The notes under the pieces are model-generated. The model had not been told where the DNA came from. It searched no databases and saw nothing but the letters and a program-made list of their open reading frames with translations. A DNA stretch of 64,000 bases from Halomarina litorea (GTDB taxonomy: Archaea > Halobacteriota > Halobacteria > Halobacteriales > Haloarculaceae), in contig NZ_CP100448.1 of assembly GCF_024227715.1 (NCBI RefSeq), forward strand, positions 1,943,655-2,007,654, in the 5' to 3' direction. Positions 52,168 through 62,818 of this stretch are shown one piece after another. A program made the translations under genes and the position numbers. Each line of letters starts with the position of its first letter. Position 1 is the stretch's first letter.

Positions 52168-52386
52168 TCATACCGGGTCAGTTCCGGGTTCGCGCTCCGG
52201 GCCCGGATGCGACTCCCGGCGGTCGCCGTCCCCGTTCCCGTCGCCGTTCGCCCGGCGGTAGCGCCGTGAGAGGGGGGCGTGCTCGCGCCACCACCAGAAC
52301 GCGGCCCCGCCGACGGCCACCAGCAGTCCGATTCCACCCGCGACGGTCCTTCGGCGGATCGCCGACCCGGTGCGCTGTCGGTCCAT
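52168..52386 (-). CDS. Small membrane-anchored protein, 72 residues
   Basis: This protein starts MDRQRTGSAIRRRTVAGG with a basic N-terminus followed by a single membrane helix (IGLLVAVGGAAFWWW), and ends with a hydrophilic Gly/Asn/Asp tail. It lies between the fdh operon and the divergent 94-residue protein gene. No family is recognised. The ATG at 52386 is preferred because upstream codons form a low-complexity serine tract. Confidence 0.5.
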   Translation of the reverse strand: MDRQRTGSAIRRRTVAGGIGLLVAVGGAAFWWWREHAPLSRRYRRANGDGNGDGDRRESHPGPEREPGTDPV

Positions 52387-52495
52387 ACCCGGCCCGACGG
52401 GGTCGGCGTCCGTAGGCGTTCGGGCTGCCCGAGCGGCCCCATGCCCCCCCTCGCCACACCGTTTTGAGGATGCGGCGAGAACGTCCACGGACGAG

Positions 52496-52780
52496 ATGTC
52501 CAACGAACACGACACTGCCGACCTCGACGAACTCCGGGCACGGGCGGCCGACGCCATCGACGGCGACGACCTCCGGTCGATGTACCTCGGCGTGGTCCGC
52601 GAGGACGGGGAGAAGGAGTACTACTTCGGCAACGCCGTCGACGAGTCCGAGCTTCGGGAGGTGGCCGTCGTCCAGCTCGCGATGATGACGCGGGTCCTCG
52701 CCACCCAGTCGGCGTCCTCCGTCGAGGAGATCGCCGAACTGGCAGCTCAGCAGGCCGAGTCGATGGACCTCCAGCCCTGA
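52496..52780 (+). CDS. Small acidic helical protein, 94 residues
   Basis: This protein starts MSNEHDTADLDELRARA and consists of three helices (VVREDGEKEYYFGNAVDESE, LREVAVVQLAMMTRVLATQ, SVEEIAELAAQQAES). It is a soluble acidic protein of a kind widespread in haloarchaea, but I cannot give it a family name. The GTG start of the Dna2 gene is 12 bp after its stop, so it may be translationally linked to Dna2. Confidence 0.68.
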   Translation: MSNEHDTADLDELRARAADAIDGDDLRSMYLGVVREDGEKEYYFGNAVDESELREVAVVQLAMMTRVLATQSASSVEEIAELAAQQAESMDLQP

Positions 52781-52792
52781 CCGGGAAGCCGG

Positions 52793-55567
52793 GTGACCGA
52801 CACCCTCATCTCTCCACGGGCGTGCATCCCGGTAGTGACACTCCGCGGCCCCGTCGTCGAGGTGGGTGAGTCGAAGACCGTCAGTACGAGCTACGGCGAA
52901 CGCGACCTGACGGAGGTGACGATGCGTCCCGAAGCGGGACGCGCCGACCCCGTGACGGTGACGCTGTGGGGCAAGTGGACCGAGACGGCGGCCGTCCTCG
53001 AACCGGGGATGGAACTGCTCGTGACCGACCCCGACGAACGCGAGTGGGACGGGGAGGTGCAGTTCTCGACGGGCAAGGAGTCGTTCGTGGTCGTCGAACC
53101 GGGCTTCCTCGTGGACGTGACCGACATCCGTTCGTGGGTACAGTGCCCGCGGATGTACTACCTGAACAAGCTCTCGGGCATCCCGCTCAACTACCCCGTC
53201 GTGAAGGGGACGCTCGTCCACGAGGTGTTCGGCGACCTGCTCCGTGGCCGAGATTTGGACGAGGCAATCGAGGACCACGTGGCGGACGCCGGCCTCGAAT
53301 TGGGCCTGCTGGGTCGGGACCCCGACGAGGTGGCCGGCGACGTCCGCGAGAACGCGCGGGCCATCGAGGGGTGGCTGGCACAGGGGGCACTCACCGGGAC
53401 CGGAGCCGACGGACGGGACGGCGACTTCAGTCCCACCGAGAGCGAGTGGCGTTCGGAGCGGACGCTCATCGGTGAGCGCTTCGGCATCAAGGGCCGGGCC
53501 GACGCCATCCGGCGGGGGACGCCCGTGGAACTCAAGACGGGCAAGAACCTGAAGAAGGAACCCCGGTTCCAGGACAAGGTGCAGGCGGCCTGTTACGCCC
53601 TCCTCCTGGGCGAGTACGACGCCGAGAACCGGGGGACCGTCGCGGACGGTGGCACTCGTGGGGAGTTCCCCACAACGGGCACCCTCCTCTACACGAAGAA
53701 CAGCGTGCTGGACCGCAACGAGGAGACGGGCGACCTCACGCCGGCGAAGGACTTCTCCATCGGGCGCGGATTCCTCCAGTACGTCGTCCGCCAGCGAAAC
53801 GCCATCGCCGCGATGGAGTACGACAGCGACGTCCCCACGGGCTACGAGGCGAACGCGAAGTGCGAGTACTGCTTCGAGCAGGACACCTGCATGGTCGTCT
53901 CCGGCCGCCTCGACCAGGAGTCGAAGGCCGGACAGATCGGGAAGGCCGTCCCCGAGAAGGAGCGCGCGTACTTCGACCAGTTCTACCGGGCAATCGAGGA
54001 GGAACGCCGTGAGGTCCACCGCGAGTACGCCAAACTGTGGGAGCAGAGCGCCGAGGAACGCGCGGACGACGACCGCGCGCTGATAGACCTCGAACCCCTC
54101 GGTCGACGCCAGCGCGAGAGCGGCCGCTGGGAACTCCGGGCGCGCGGGACGGGCGCCGTCTCGAAGATACGCGAGGGTGACGTGGTCCTCGCGAGCGATG
54201 GGCACCCGACGCGGGGAACGGCGGAACTCGCCCGCGTCGAGCGGTTGGGCGAGGAGGTGGTGGTGACGACGGACGAACCGGTCGACCTGTGCCGCCTCGA
54301 CGTCTACCCCTCCGAGTTCACCGTCGACCGCCTGCTGAACGCCCTCCACGACGGCATCCTGAAGGGGAGCGAGCGCCGGAAGGACGTGCTGTTCGGGCGG
54401 CGCGACCCCGCGTTCGCCGACTGCGGGGAGACGTTCATCGACAACAACGAGGCACAGGACGAGGCCGTCCGACTGGCCGTCTCCGCCGAGGACTGCGCGC
54501 TGGTGCAGGGACCGCCCGGCACCGGGAAGACCTACACGCTCGCCCGGACGGTCCGCGCACTGGTCGACCGGGGCGAGCGCGTCCTCCTCTCGGCGTTCAC
54601 GAACCGCGCGGTGGACAACGCCCTCGGCGCCCTCCGCGACCAGGGCTTCGAGGACTTCCTCCGGGTCGGCACCGAGTCAGGCGTCCGCGAGGACATGCAG
54701 AGCTACCGCCTCGAACGCCGGGGCGACCCGACCGAGCGCGTGCGTGAACTGCGAGAGACGCCGGTCGTCGCGGCCACGACCGCCTCGTGTGGCTCGCGCA
54801 TCATGCGCGAGTGCGACTTCGACGTCTGCGTGGTGGACGAGGCGGGGCAACTGACCGAACCGGCGACGCTCGCGGCGGTCAACCTCGCCGACCGGTTCGT
54901 CCTCGTCGGCGACCACCAGCAGTTGCCGCCCGTCGTGCGCGCGGAGAACGACCTGCAGACCTCGCTGTTCGAGCGTCTCATCGAGCGCTACCCCGAGGCG
55001 TCGGTGCTCCTCGACCGCCAGTACCGGATGAGCCAGCGCATCCAGTACTTCGCCTCGCGGGAGTTCTACGACGGCAGACTGCGCCCCGCGACCGGGGAGG
55101 TGGCCGCCCAGCGACTCGACGACCTGCCGGGCGTCGAGTCGGACGCCCTCCCGCCGGAACTCCGCGATTCGGTGTCGTTCGTCGACCCCGGAGGGGTCGC
55201 CCGCGGGAACACGAACCCCACGGAAGCCGACCGGGTCTGCGAGGCCGTCGAGTCGTACCTCGTAGCGGGCGTCCCGCCCGACGACGTGGGCGTCATCGCG
55301 CCGTTCCGGGCGCAGGTGGCGGAGATATCCAAACGGGTTCCCGAGGGCGTCGCCGTCGACACCGTCGACCGGTTCCAGGGGTCCGACAAGGAGGTCATCG
55401 TCATCTCGTTCGTGGCGACGGGCGACCTCTCCAGTCCCATCTTCGAGGACACCCGCCGGGTGAACGTGGCGCTGACCCGCGCGAAGAAGGCGCTCTGTCT
55501 CGTCGGTGACGAGCGCGCGCTGTCGAGCGACCCGTTCTACGCGCGGATGCTGGAGTGGGCGCGGTAG
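52793..55567 (+). CDS. dna2: Dna2-type nuclease-helicase
   Basis: This 924-residue protein has an N-terminal OB-like domain (1-105), a RecB/Cas4-type nuclease with an Fe-S cluster (C118, C357, C360, C366) and PVELKTGK (QxxxY/D-E-K core), and an SF1 helicase with Walker A GPPGTGKT (573-580), DEAG (D682) and the Q-motif-like GDHQQLPPVVR, then FQGSDKEVIVISF. It processes 5' flaps and resected DNA ends in replication and repair. The start is a GTG with no competing ATG nearby. The gene follows a 94-residue ORF by 12 bp. Confidence 0.92.
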   Translation: MTDTLISPRACIPVVTLRGPVVEVGESKTVSTSYGERDLTEVTMRPEAGRADPVTVTLWGKWTETAAVLEPGMELLVTDPDEREWDGEVQFSTGKESFVVVEPGFLVDVTDIRSWVQCPRMYYLNKLSGIPLNYPVVKGTLVHEVFGDLLRGRDLDEAIEDHVADAGLELGLLGRDPDEVAGDVRENARAIEGWLAQGALTGTGADGRDGDFSPTESEWRSERTLIGERFGIKGRADAIRRGTPVELKTGKNLKKEPRFQDKVQAACYALLLGEYDAENRGTVADGGTRGEFPTTGTLLYTKNSVLDRNEETGDLTPAKDFSIGRGFLQYVVRQRNAIAAMEYDSDVPTGYEANAKCEYCFEQDTCMVVSGRLDQESKAGQIGKAVPEKERAYFDQFYRAIEEERREVHREYAKLWEQSAEERADDDRALIDLEPLGRRQRESGRWELRARGTGAVSKIREGDVVLASDGHPTRGTAELARVERLGEEVVVTTDEPVDLCRLDVYPSEFTVDRLLNALHDGILKGSERRKDVLFGRRDPAFADCGETFIDNNEAQDEAVRLAVSAEDCALVQGPPGTGKTYTLARTVRALVDRGERVLLSAFTNRAVDNALGALRDQGFEDFLRVGTESGVREDMQSYRLERRGDPTERVRELRETPVVAATTASCGSRIMRECDFDVCVVDEAGQLTEPATLAAVNLADRFVLVGDHQQLPPVVRAENDLQTSLFERLIERYPEASVLLDRQYRMSQRIQYFASREFYDGRLRPATGEVAAQRLDDLPGVESDALPPELRDSVSFVDPGGVARGNTNPTEADRVCEAVESYLVAGVPPDDVGVIAPFRAQVAEISKRVPEGVAVDTVDRFQGSDKEVIVISFVATGDLSSPIFEDTRRVNVALTRAKKALCLVGDERALSSDPFYARMLEWAR

Positions 55568-55612
55568 GCGAGTCACGTGTGGCTTTTTGAGGCGTCCCCC
55601 CGTCGATGAGGT

Positions 55613-56134
55613 ATGCCAATCGAAGGGGAACAACGGGGCGCGATTACGCCGCCGAACCCCGAGGACGACCTCGTCGCGGTGTTCCACGACGGTATCATCG
55701 GGGCCGTGGCCGGATTCGTGGGAACGGTGTCGATGACCGTCGTCCTCGGTATCGGACAGTTGCTCGGGGTCTTCGATCTCACGACGTTCGCCTCCATCGC
55801 GGAACTCGGCGGCCTCGACGTCCTCTTCGACGAGTCGCTCATGCCCTACCTCGGCTACCTCGTCTTCCTCGCCGGTGGGATGACGACGTGGCCGCTCATC
55901 TTCGCCGCCATCGAGCGGTTCCTGCCGGGCACCTCGCTCCCGAAGCGCGGCGTCTCGTTCGGGACGGTCATGTGGACCGGGTTCGTCATCGCGTTCGTCG
56001 ACGTCCTCCCACCGAACCCGGCGACGACCCAGATCGCCCTCTACGCCGGCTTCACCCTCCTCGCCCACTGGATATACGGCTACGGGCTCGGGTGGGTGTT
56101 CGACTACTCCCTCGAACGCGACTTCTTCGCGTGA
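55613..56134 (+). CDS. DUF6789 membrane protein
   Basis: This 173-residue protein has four hydrophobic helices (GIIGAVAGFVGTVSMTVVLG, LGYLVFLAGGMTTWPLIFAA, WTGFVIAFVDVLP and LYAGFTLLAHWIYGYGLGW) and matches the DUF6789 family of haloarchaeal membrane proteins. The LarA GTG start overlaps its stop by 4 bp (GTGA), so the two are translationally coupled. Possible roles are a permease or an assembly partner; no direct evidence. Confidence 0.75.
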   Translation: MPIEGEQRGAITPPNPEDDLVAVFHDGIIGAVAGFVGTVSMTVVLGIGQLLGVFDLTTFASIAELGGLDVLFDESLMPYLGYLVFLAGGMTTWPLIFAAIERFLPGTSLPKRGVSFGTVMWTGFVIAFVDVLPPNPATTQIALYAGFTLLAHWIYGYGLGWVFDYSLERDFFA

Positions 56135-57378
56135 CCGTGACGACCCCCATCCGCCTCCCGCTCGGGACCGGCCGCGTCGACGTGACCCTCGACGACTGCG
56201 AAGTGACCGTCGCCGACCCGCCGGGCGGGAAGGCGGTGAACGTCCGCGAGGCCGCCGAGGCCGCCCTCGCCGACCCGCACGGTCCAGCCCTCTCGCACCT
56301 CGTCGACCCCGACGACACCGTCTGCGTCGTCGTCACCGACGTCACTCGCGCGGTGCCCGAGGAGACCCTCCTCGACGTCCTCGTCGGCGAACTGGAGCGG
56401 GTGGGGGTGGCCCGCGAACAGGTCTCCGTCGTCGTCGGTCTCGGCCTCCACCGCCCGATGACGGACGGCGAACTCGACGAGATGCTCGGCGAGTTCGCCC
56501 CCCTCGCGGAGAACCACGACGCGACCGACACCGTCGTCGCGGGCGAGGTGGACGACTGTCCGGTCGAACTCAACCGGACCGTCGCGGCCGCCGACCGCGT
56601 GTTCTCGACGGGGATGGTCGAACCCCACCAGTACGCGGGCTTCTCCGGCGGCGCGAAGACCGTCGCCATCGGCGCGGGCGGCGAGTCGCTCATCCGCTAC
56701 ACGCACGGCCCGGAGATGCTCTCGAACCCCGGCGTCCGCCTCGGGCACGTCGCGGACAACCCCTTCCGCGACGCCGTCGACCGGGCGGGTGACCTCGCCG
56801 GGGTGGCGTTCTGCCTGAACGTCACGCACGGGCCGGCGGGTATCCTCGGCGTGTCGGCGGGCGACCCGCGGTCGGTGGTCCGTGACCTCGCTGCGACGGC
56901 CCGCGAGGCCCTCGCTGTCCCCGTCGAGGGCGAGTACGACGCCGTCGTCGCGGGCCTCGGCGCGCCGAAGGACGCGAACCTCTATCAGGCGACCCGGGCC
57001 GCGACCTACGTGGTTCTCGGCGCGAAGAACCCGCTCCGTCCGGGCGGTCGCGTCGTGGTCCCCGCCCGATTGCAGGAGGGCGCGGGGGAGGGGACGGGCG
57101 AGCGGCGCTTCCACGAGCGTCTCAGCGAGGCGGCGAGCGCCGACGAACTGTACGACGAGATGCGCAGGGGGTACGAACCGGGCGCACAGCGGGCCTTCGT
57201 GGTGGCGCGAGCGCTCCGGGACCACGACGTGTTCGTGACGAACAGCGAACACCCCGAGGTGGTCGAGGACTGTCTGATGTCCGCCCGCGAGTCCGTCGAG
57301 GAGAGCGTCGAACCGGGCAGCCGCGTCCTCGTCGTCCCGGACGCCCTCCACACCCTGCTGGTCGCACCGGGGGAGTAG
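56131..57378 (+). CDS. larA: Nickel-pincer lactate racemase-family enzyme
   Basis: This 415-residue protein is of the LarA family, which racemises lactate or other 2-hydroxy acids with a nickel-pincer cofactor bound covalently to lysine. Conserved residues are D70 (VTDVTR), H107 (GLGLHRPMT), H166 (EPHQYAGFSGG), K176 (GGAKTV, the pincer lysine) and H192 (THGPEM). It starts with a GTG overlapping the DUF6789 stop. The pincer-cofactor genes larB, larC and larE are not in the window, so they must be elsewhere or the substrate differs. Confidence 0.9.
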   Translation: MTVTTPIRLPLGTGRVDVTLDDCEVTVADPPGGKAVNVREAAEAALADPHGPALSHLVDPDDTVCVVVTDVTRAVPEETLLDVLVGELERVGVAREQVSVVVGLGLHRPMTDGELDEMLGEFAPLAENHDATDTVVAGEVDDCPVELNRTVAAADRVFSTGMVEPHQYAGFSGGAKTVAIGAGGESLIRYTHGPEMLSNPGVRLGHVADNPFRDAVDRAGDLAGVAFCLNVTHGPAGILGVSAGDPRSVVRDLAATAREALAVPVEGEYDAVVAGLGAPKDANLYQATRAATYVVLGAKNPLRPGGRVVVPARLQEGAGEGTGERRFHERLSEAASADELYDEMRRGYEPGAQRAFVVARALRDHDVFVTNSEHPEVVEDCLMSARESVEESVEPGSRVLVVPDALHTLLVAPGE

Positions 57379-57455
57379 TCAGACGTCCGGCCCCGGCACC
57401 CGACGCCCTCGCCGGGACCCCCGCCGATAAGCCCCTCGCGCCCTCCTCTCGGGGC

Positions 57456-57848
57456 ATGCCACTGTTGCAGTTCGACGTGACGGGACCGCTGGACCCGACG
57501 GACAAGGAGGCGTTCGCCGCCGAGGTGACGGACCTCTACACCGAGGAGATGGCGACGACGGCGGGCCACGTCGCCGTGACGATACGCGAACGCGACCCCT
57601 CGGACCTCCACCTCGGGCGGGCCGAGGACGGGCGACTCCTCTTCCTCGACGCCGAGATTCGACGAGGGCGATCGTTCGAGCGCAAGCGGGCGTTCGCGCT
57701 GGCGACGATGGAGGCCGCCCGCGAGCGATGGGACGTCCCCGAGGCGAACCTGAAGGTGGTGTTCACTGAACACGCGGGAGAGCAGATGATGGGCTACGAC
57801 CGGGTAGGCGGGGAGTGGGACGTCGAGGACGGAGGGGAGAGGGACTGA
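57456..57848 (+). CDS. Tautomerase-superfamily protein
   Basis: This 130-residue protein starts MPLLQFDVTGPL, so that after removal of the initiator methionine the catalytic Pro1 is N-terminal. The MIF/4-oxalocrotonate tautomerase fold is visible in two halves (VAVTIRERDPSDLHLG; LEAARERWDVPEANLKVVFTE). It may tautomerise a hydroxycinnamate or aromatic breakdown product. It is 77 bp after larA and converges with the SLC13 gene. Confidence 0.85.
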   Translation: MPLLQFDVTGPLDPTDKEAFAAEVTDLYTEEMATTAGHVAVTIRERDPSDLHLGRAEDGRLLFLDAEIRRGRSFERKRAFALATMEAARERWDVPEANLKVVFTEHAGEQMMGYDRVGGEWDVEDGGERD

Positions 57849-57893
57849 GAGGAGACGGGGGGCGGTGCGGACGGCGACGAGTAGCCGACCGCG

Positions 57894-59540
<1,647 letters not shown>

Positions 59541-59622
59541 TGATACACGCTCACAGTCGGGTATCTCTGGATTAATCCTTTCGAACCGTCGTCAGGAACG
59601 TTATTGTATCTCTATGAGCGAT

Positions 59623-59868
59623 TCAGAAATTCCCCACGAGCGTCCGGACCTGTTCGTCGTCGAGTTCGTCGACGTAGAGGTCGTAGAGTGCCCGACGACG
59701 CTCCGCCGAGAGGCCACGTGTCCCGTTCTCCAGCATGGAGACGTGCGCCTGCAGGAGGCCGTCGAGTTCGCGTTCGACTCCGCGCTGTTCGTAACCGGCG
59801 GCGACGCGGAGCAGTCGCCACGCGAGGGGAGAGATGTCTGCCACGTCGACGGGTTCGGACGACGGCAC
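59623..59868 (-). CDS. Small XRE-type HTH protein
   Basis: This 81-residue protein starts MPSSEPVDVADISPLAW and contains one helix-turn-helix: LRVAAGYEQRGVERELDGLLQAHVSMLENGTRG, in which the recognition helix is near residues 40-52. The HVSMLENGTR sequence matches XRE-type regulators. It lies 46 bp downstream of the Lhr gene and 82 bp upstream of the SLC13 transporter gene on the same strand, so it may regulate that transporter. Confidence 0.78.
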   Translation of the reverse strand: MPSSEPVDVADISPLAWRLLRVAAGYEQRGVERELDGLLQAHVSMLENGTRGLSAERRRALYDLYVDELDDEQVRTLVGNF

Positions 59869-59914
59869 GGGTGAACAGTCGGCGCGCGGGAGGCGATAAA
59901 ACCCGTGGGCGGCG

Positions 59915-62713
59915 TCAATCCGTGCCGGTCGCGGGCACGCGCTCCTCCTCGCTGATTTCGCGCAGGACCCGTTCGTGGAACTCCCTGAGGACCGCGTCCT
60001 CGTCCTCCGCGAGGACCACGTCCGAGGCCATCAGCGTGGCGAGGCCGAAGGCCCGCGGGGTGGGCGAGTCCACCTGCCGGACGGCGATAGCGAGGTCGCC
60101 CGCCCGAATCGATTCGAGGGCCGACTCGATGGCCGACACGTTCAGTTTGTCCTCCAGTATCTCGCGGTACGTCTCCTCCACGACCGCGAACTCGGGCAGG
60201 TCGTCGGCGAAACTCAGGAGCATCTCGCTGGAGACCTGTTGCTGGGCGGCGGTCTTCTCGTAGCCCTTGTACCGTTTCAGTATCATCAGCGAGCGGGTCG
60301 CGTTGATGCGGAAGTAGCGCTTGAGGAGGTCCGACCCCGTCAGACTGGCCCGGAGGTCCGCGCGGGCTTCGGCGGGGTCGACGTCGCGAATCAGCCCCTC
60401 GACGTCCACCTTCCGGTTGAGGGGCATCGAGAGGGTGAAGCCGTGGTCGGCGACGGCTACCTGCACGTTGGCGTTGGCGGCCTGTGCACAGCGATAGGCG
60501 AGCAGTCGGGAGAAGCCGTCGTTGAACCGCCGCCCGTAGTTCGAGTGGACGTAGTAGTGCCGCCGGTACTCGGTCTGGTCGAGTTCCACCTCGATGGCGA
60601 GTCGCCCGTCGGTCGAGACGCTCTCTGCCCCCGCGTAGCGTACCTGCTGGTCGTAGAGGCGTGTCAGCGCCCGGACGCTGTTCTCGTCCAGCGGGAACCC
60701 CCGGAGCCAGTTCCGAACTGCGGGGGTGCCACCGTCGTCGAGTGTGTCGAGGAGTTCGCGCTGGAAGGCGAGAATCTCCCGCCCGAGGTCGTACGAGAGC
60801 GGGAGGCGCTCGGAGAACCACGACGGGACGGTGGGGCGCGCGCCCGTCGGGTCCACGTACACCTTCGACCCGCGGCGGTACTGGTAGGCGTAGTTCGACC
60901 CGCCGAGGACGAACACGTCGCCCTTCTCCAGCGTGTCGAGGTACGACTCGTCGAGTTGGCCGACCCACTCCCCGGACCCGCGGGTCTTCACGTCGCAGGT
61001 GAACGAGTCGGGGATGGTACCGATGTTGGTCATGTAGATGACGCGGGCGAGTCGCCCGCGCTTGCCGAGGAGGGGTTCGTCGACCGGGAAGTCGGGGTAG
61101 TGGTACTCGCCGTCCGGCGGGTCGTTCTCGTCGCGCCACACCTTCGCGTAGACGTTGCGGTCTTCCATCCCCTCGTAGTCGGCGGTGAGATAGCGCATCA
61201 GCGACTCCCACTCGTCGTCGCCGTAGGCGCGATACGGGTACGCCCGCTGGAGTATCCGCCGGACCTCCGACTCGGGGCGGACCCGATTTATCGCCATCCC
61301 GTACACCTGCTGGGCGGCCACGTCCTGTGCGTTCTCGGGGACGAACACCCGGTCGACGAACCCCTCCTCGGCCTTCTTCAGCATCACCGCACACTCGACG
61401 AGTTCGTCTCTGTCGAGGGCGACGACCCGGCCGGTGACGGTCTGCCCGAGTTGGTGGCCCGCCCGCCCGACTCGCTGGAGGAGCGACGCGACGGACTTCG
61501 GGGAGCCGACCTGTACCACGAGGTCGATGTACGGCATGTCGATGCCGAGTTCGAGGCTCGTGGAGGTGGTCACCACGTCGAGCGTCCCGGCCTTCAGTTG
61601 CTCCTCGACGGCGTGGCGGCGCTCCTTCGAGAGCGACCCGTGGTGACACCCGGTGTTCTCCTCGGTGTAGTCGTCGTATCGCTCCCGGAGATTGTGGAGG
61701 ACTCGCTCTGCACCCGACCGTGTGTTCGTGAAGACGAGCGTGTTCGTGTGCGACTGTATCAGGTCGTGGACCTGCGCGTAGAAGCGGTCGGTGACCACCT
61801 CGCGGGGCGTGTTGATGAGGTCGTCCGTCGGGCACGTGAGCTGAACGTCGAACTCGCGGACGAACCGGGTGTCCACTAGCTCGTACTCCCGCGGCTCCCC
61901 GGTGTCGGCCTGCCCGACGAGGAACTCCGCCATCGTCGAGAGCGGTTCGACCGTCGCTGAACAGCCGATTCGGGTGGGCGAGGTCTCGCAGAGTTCTTCG
62001 AGACGTTCGAGCGACACCGAGAGGTGCGTCCCACGTTTGTTCTCCGCCAGCGAGTGTATCTCGTCGACGACGACGTACTCCACGGTGCGGAGTTTCTCCT
62101 TGAACTTCGGGGAGTTGAGCAGGATGGCCAGCGTCTCCGGGGTGGTGTTGAGGATATGGGGCGTCTCCTTCAGCATCTTCTGGCGGTCCGCGCTGCTGGT
62201 GTCGCCGTGACGGATGGCGTGGCGGATGTCGATGGGTTCGTCCGCGAGTTCGGAGATGCCGTCGAGGGGCACCTCCAGATTGCGGTGGATGTCGTTTGCG
62301 AGCGACTTGAGGGGTGAGACGTAGAGGCAGTAGACGGAGTTGTCGAGGCCGCCGTCGTTCTCCGCGTCCGTGTCGTCCCCGGACTCGCCCTCGCGCGCCT
62401 TCCGGCCCTCCCGTTCCCGGCGGTACAGTTCGTCGATGATGGCCGTGAAGGAGGCGAGCGTCTTGCCCGACCCCGTCGGCGCGCAGATGAGCGCGTTCTC
62501 CCGGTCGTGGATGCGCGGGATGGCCCCCTTCTGCGGCGGGGTGAAGAAGCCGCCGTTGCCGGGGACGTACTCGCCGAACTCGCGGACCCACCACTCCCGG
62601 ACCGCGGGTTCGAGGAGATCGAGGACCTCGCCGTCGTCGATCTCCACGTCCTCGGCGAAGTCGTAGTCGAGCGACCCGAGGAGGTCCCTCCCGGTCTGCG
62701 CGTCCCCACCCAT
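59915..62713 (-). CDS. lhr: Lhr-type superfamily 2 helicase
   Basis: This 932-residue DEAD/H helicase has Walker A APTGSGKT (78-85), DEIH (VVVDEIHSLAENKRG) near residue 210, and motif VI QRVGRAGHQ. The Lhr-core winged helix and C-terminal domain (FPLDENSVRALTRLYDQQ to the end) follow. Lhr acts in DNA repair, nucleic-acid unwinding or RNA processing. The start MGGDAQTGRD is chosen because the open frame upstream is antisense to the MBL gene. A loop at about 100-124 is highly acidic. Confidence 0.93.
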   Translation of the reverse strand: MGGDAQTGRDLLGSLDYDFAEDVEIDDGEVLDLLEPAVREWWVREFGEYVPGNGGFFTPPQKGAIPRIHDRENALICAPTGSGKTLASFTAIIDELYRREREGRKAREGESGDDTDAENDGGLDNSVYCLYVSPLKSLANDIHRNLEVPLDGISELADEPIDIRHAIRHGDTSSADRQKMLKETPHILNTTPETLAILLNSPKFKEKLRTVEYVVVDEIHSLAENKRGTHLSVSLERLEELCETSPTRIGCSATVEPLSTMAEFLVGQADTGEPREYELVDTRFVREFDVQLTCPTDDLINTPREVVTDRFYAQVHDLIQSHTNTLVFTNTRSGAERVLHNLRERYDDYTEENTGCHHGSLSKERRHAVEEQLKAGTLDVVTTSTSLELGIDMPYIDLVVQVGSPKSVASLLQRVGRAGHQLGQTVTGRVVALDRDELVECAVMLKKAEEGFVDRVFVPENAQDVAAQQVYGMAINRVRPESEVRRILQRAYPYRAYGDDEWESLMRYLTADYEGMEDRNVYAKVWRDENDPPDGEYHYPDFPVDEPLLGKRGRLARVIYMTNIGTIPDSFTCDVKTRGSGEWVGQLDESYLDTLEKGDVFVLGGSNYAYQYRRGSKVYVDPTGARPTVPSWFSERLPLSYDLGREILAFQRELLDTLDDGGTPAVRNWLRGFPLDENSVRALTRLYDQQVRYAGAESVSTDGRLAIEVELDQTEYRRHYYVHSNYGRRFNDGFSRLLAYRCAQAANANVQVAVADHGFTLSMPLNRKVDVEGLIRDVDPAEARADLRASLTGSDLLKRYFRINATRSLMILKRYKGYEKTAAQQQVSSEMLLSFADDLPEFAVVEETYREILEDKLNVSAIESALESIRAGDLAIAVRQVDSPTPRAFGLATLMASDVVLAEDEDAVLREFHERVLREISEEERVPATGTD

Positions 62714-62818
62714 CAGTTGTGCCGGGTTGGCGGGGCAGGGGGAAGTGGGTTTGGCTACCGGAGCGGAAGTGGTCCGGGACGACGGAACGCCCTTCCCCAC
62801 CGCCCACGACACCTCGGT

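Noticed and set aside
59601-62807. A 1,068-codon minus-strand frame over the Lhr and HTH genes
   Set aside because: It is an alternative frame of the Lhr gene with arginine/proline-rich composition and no domain match.
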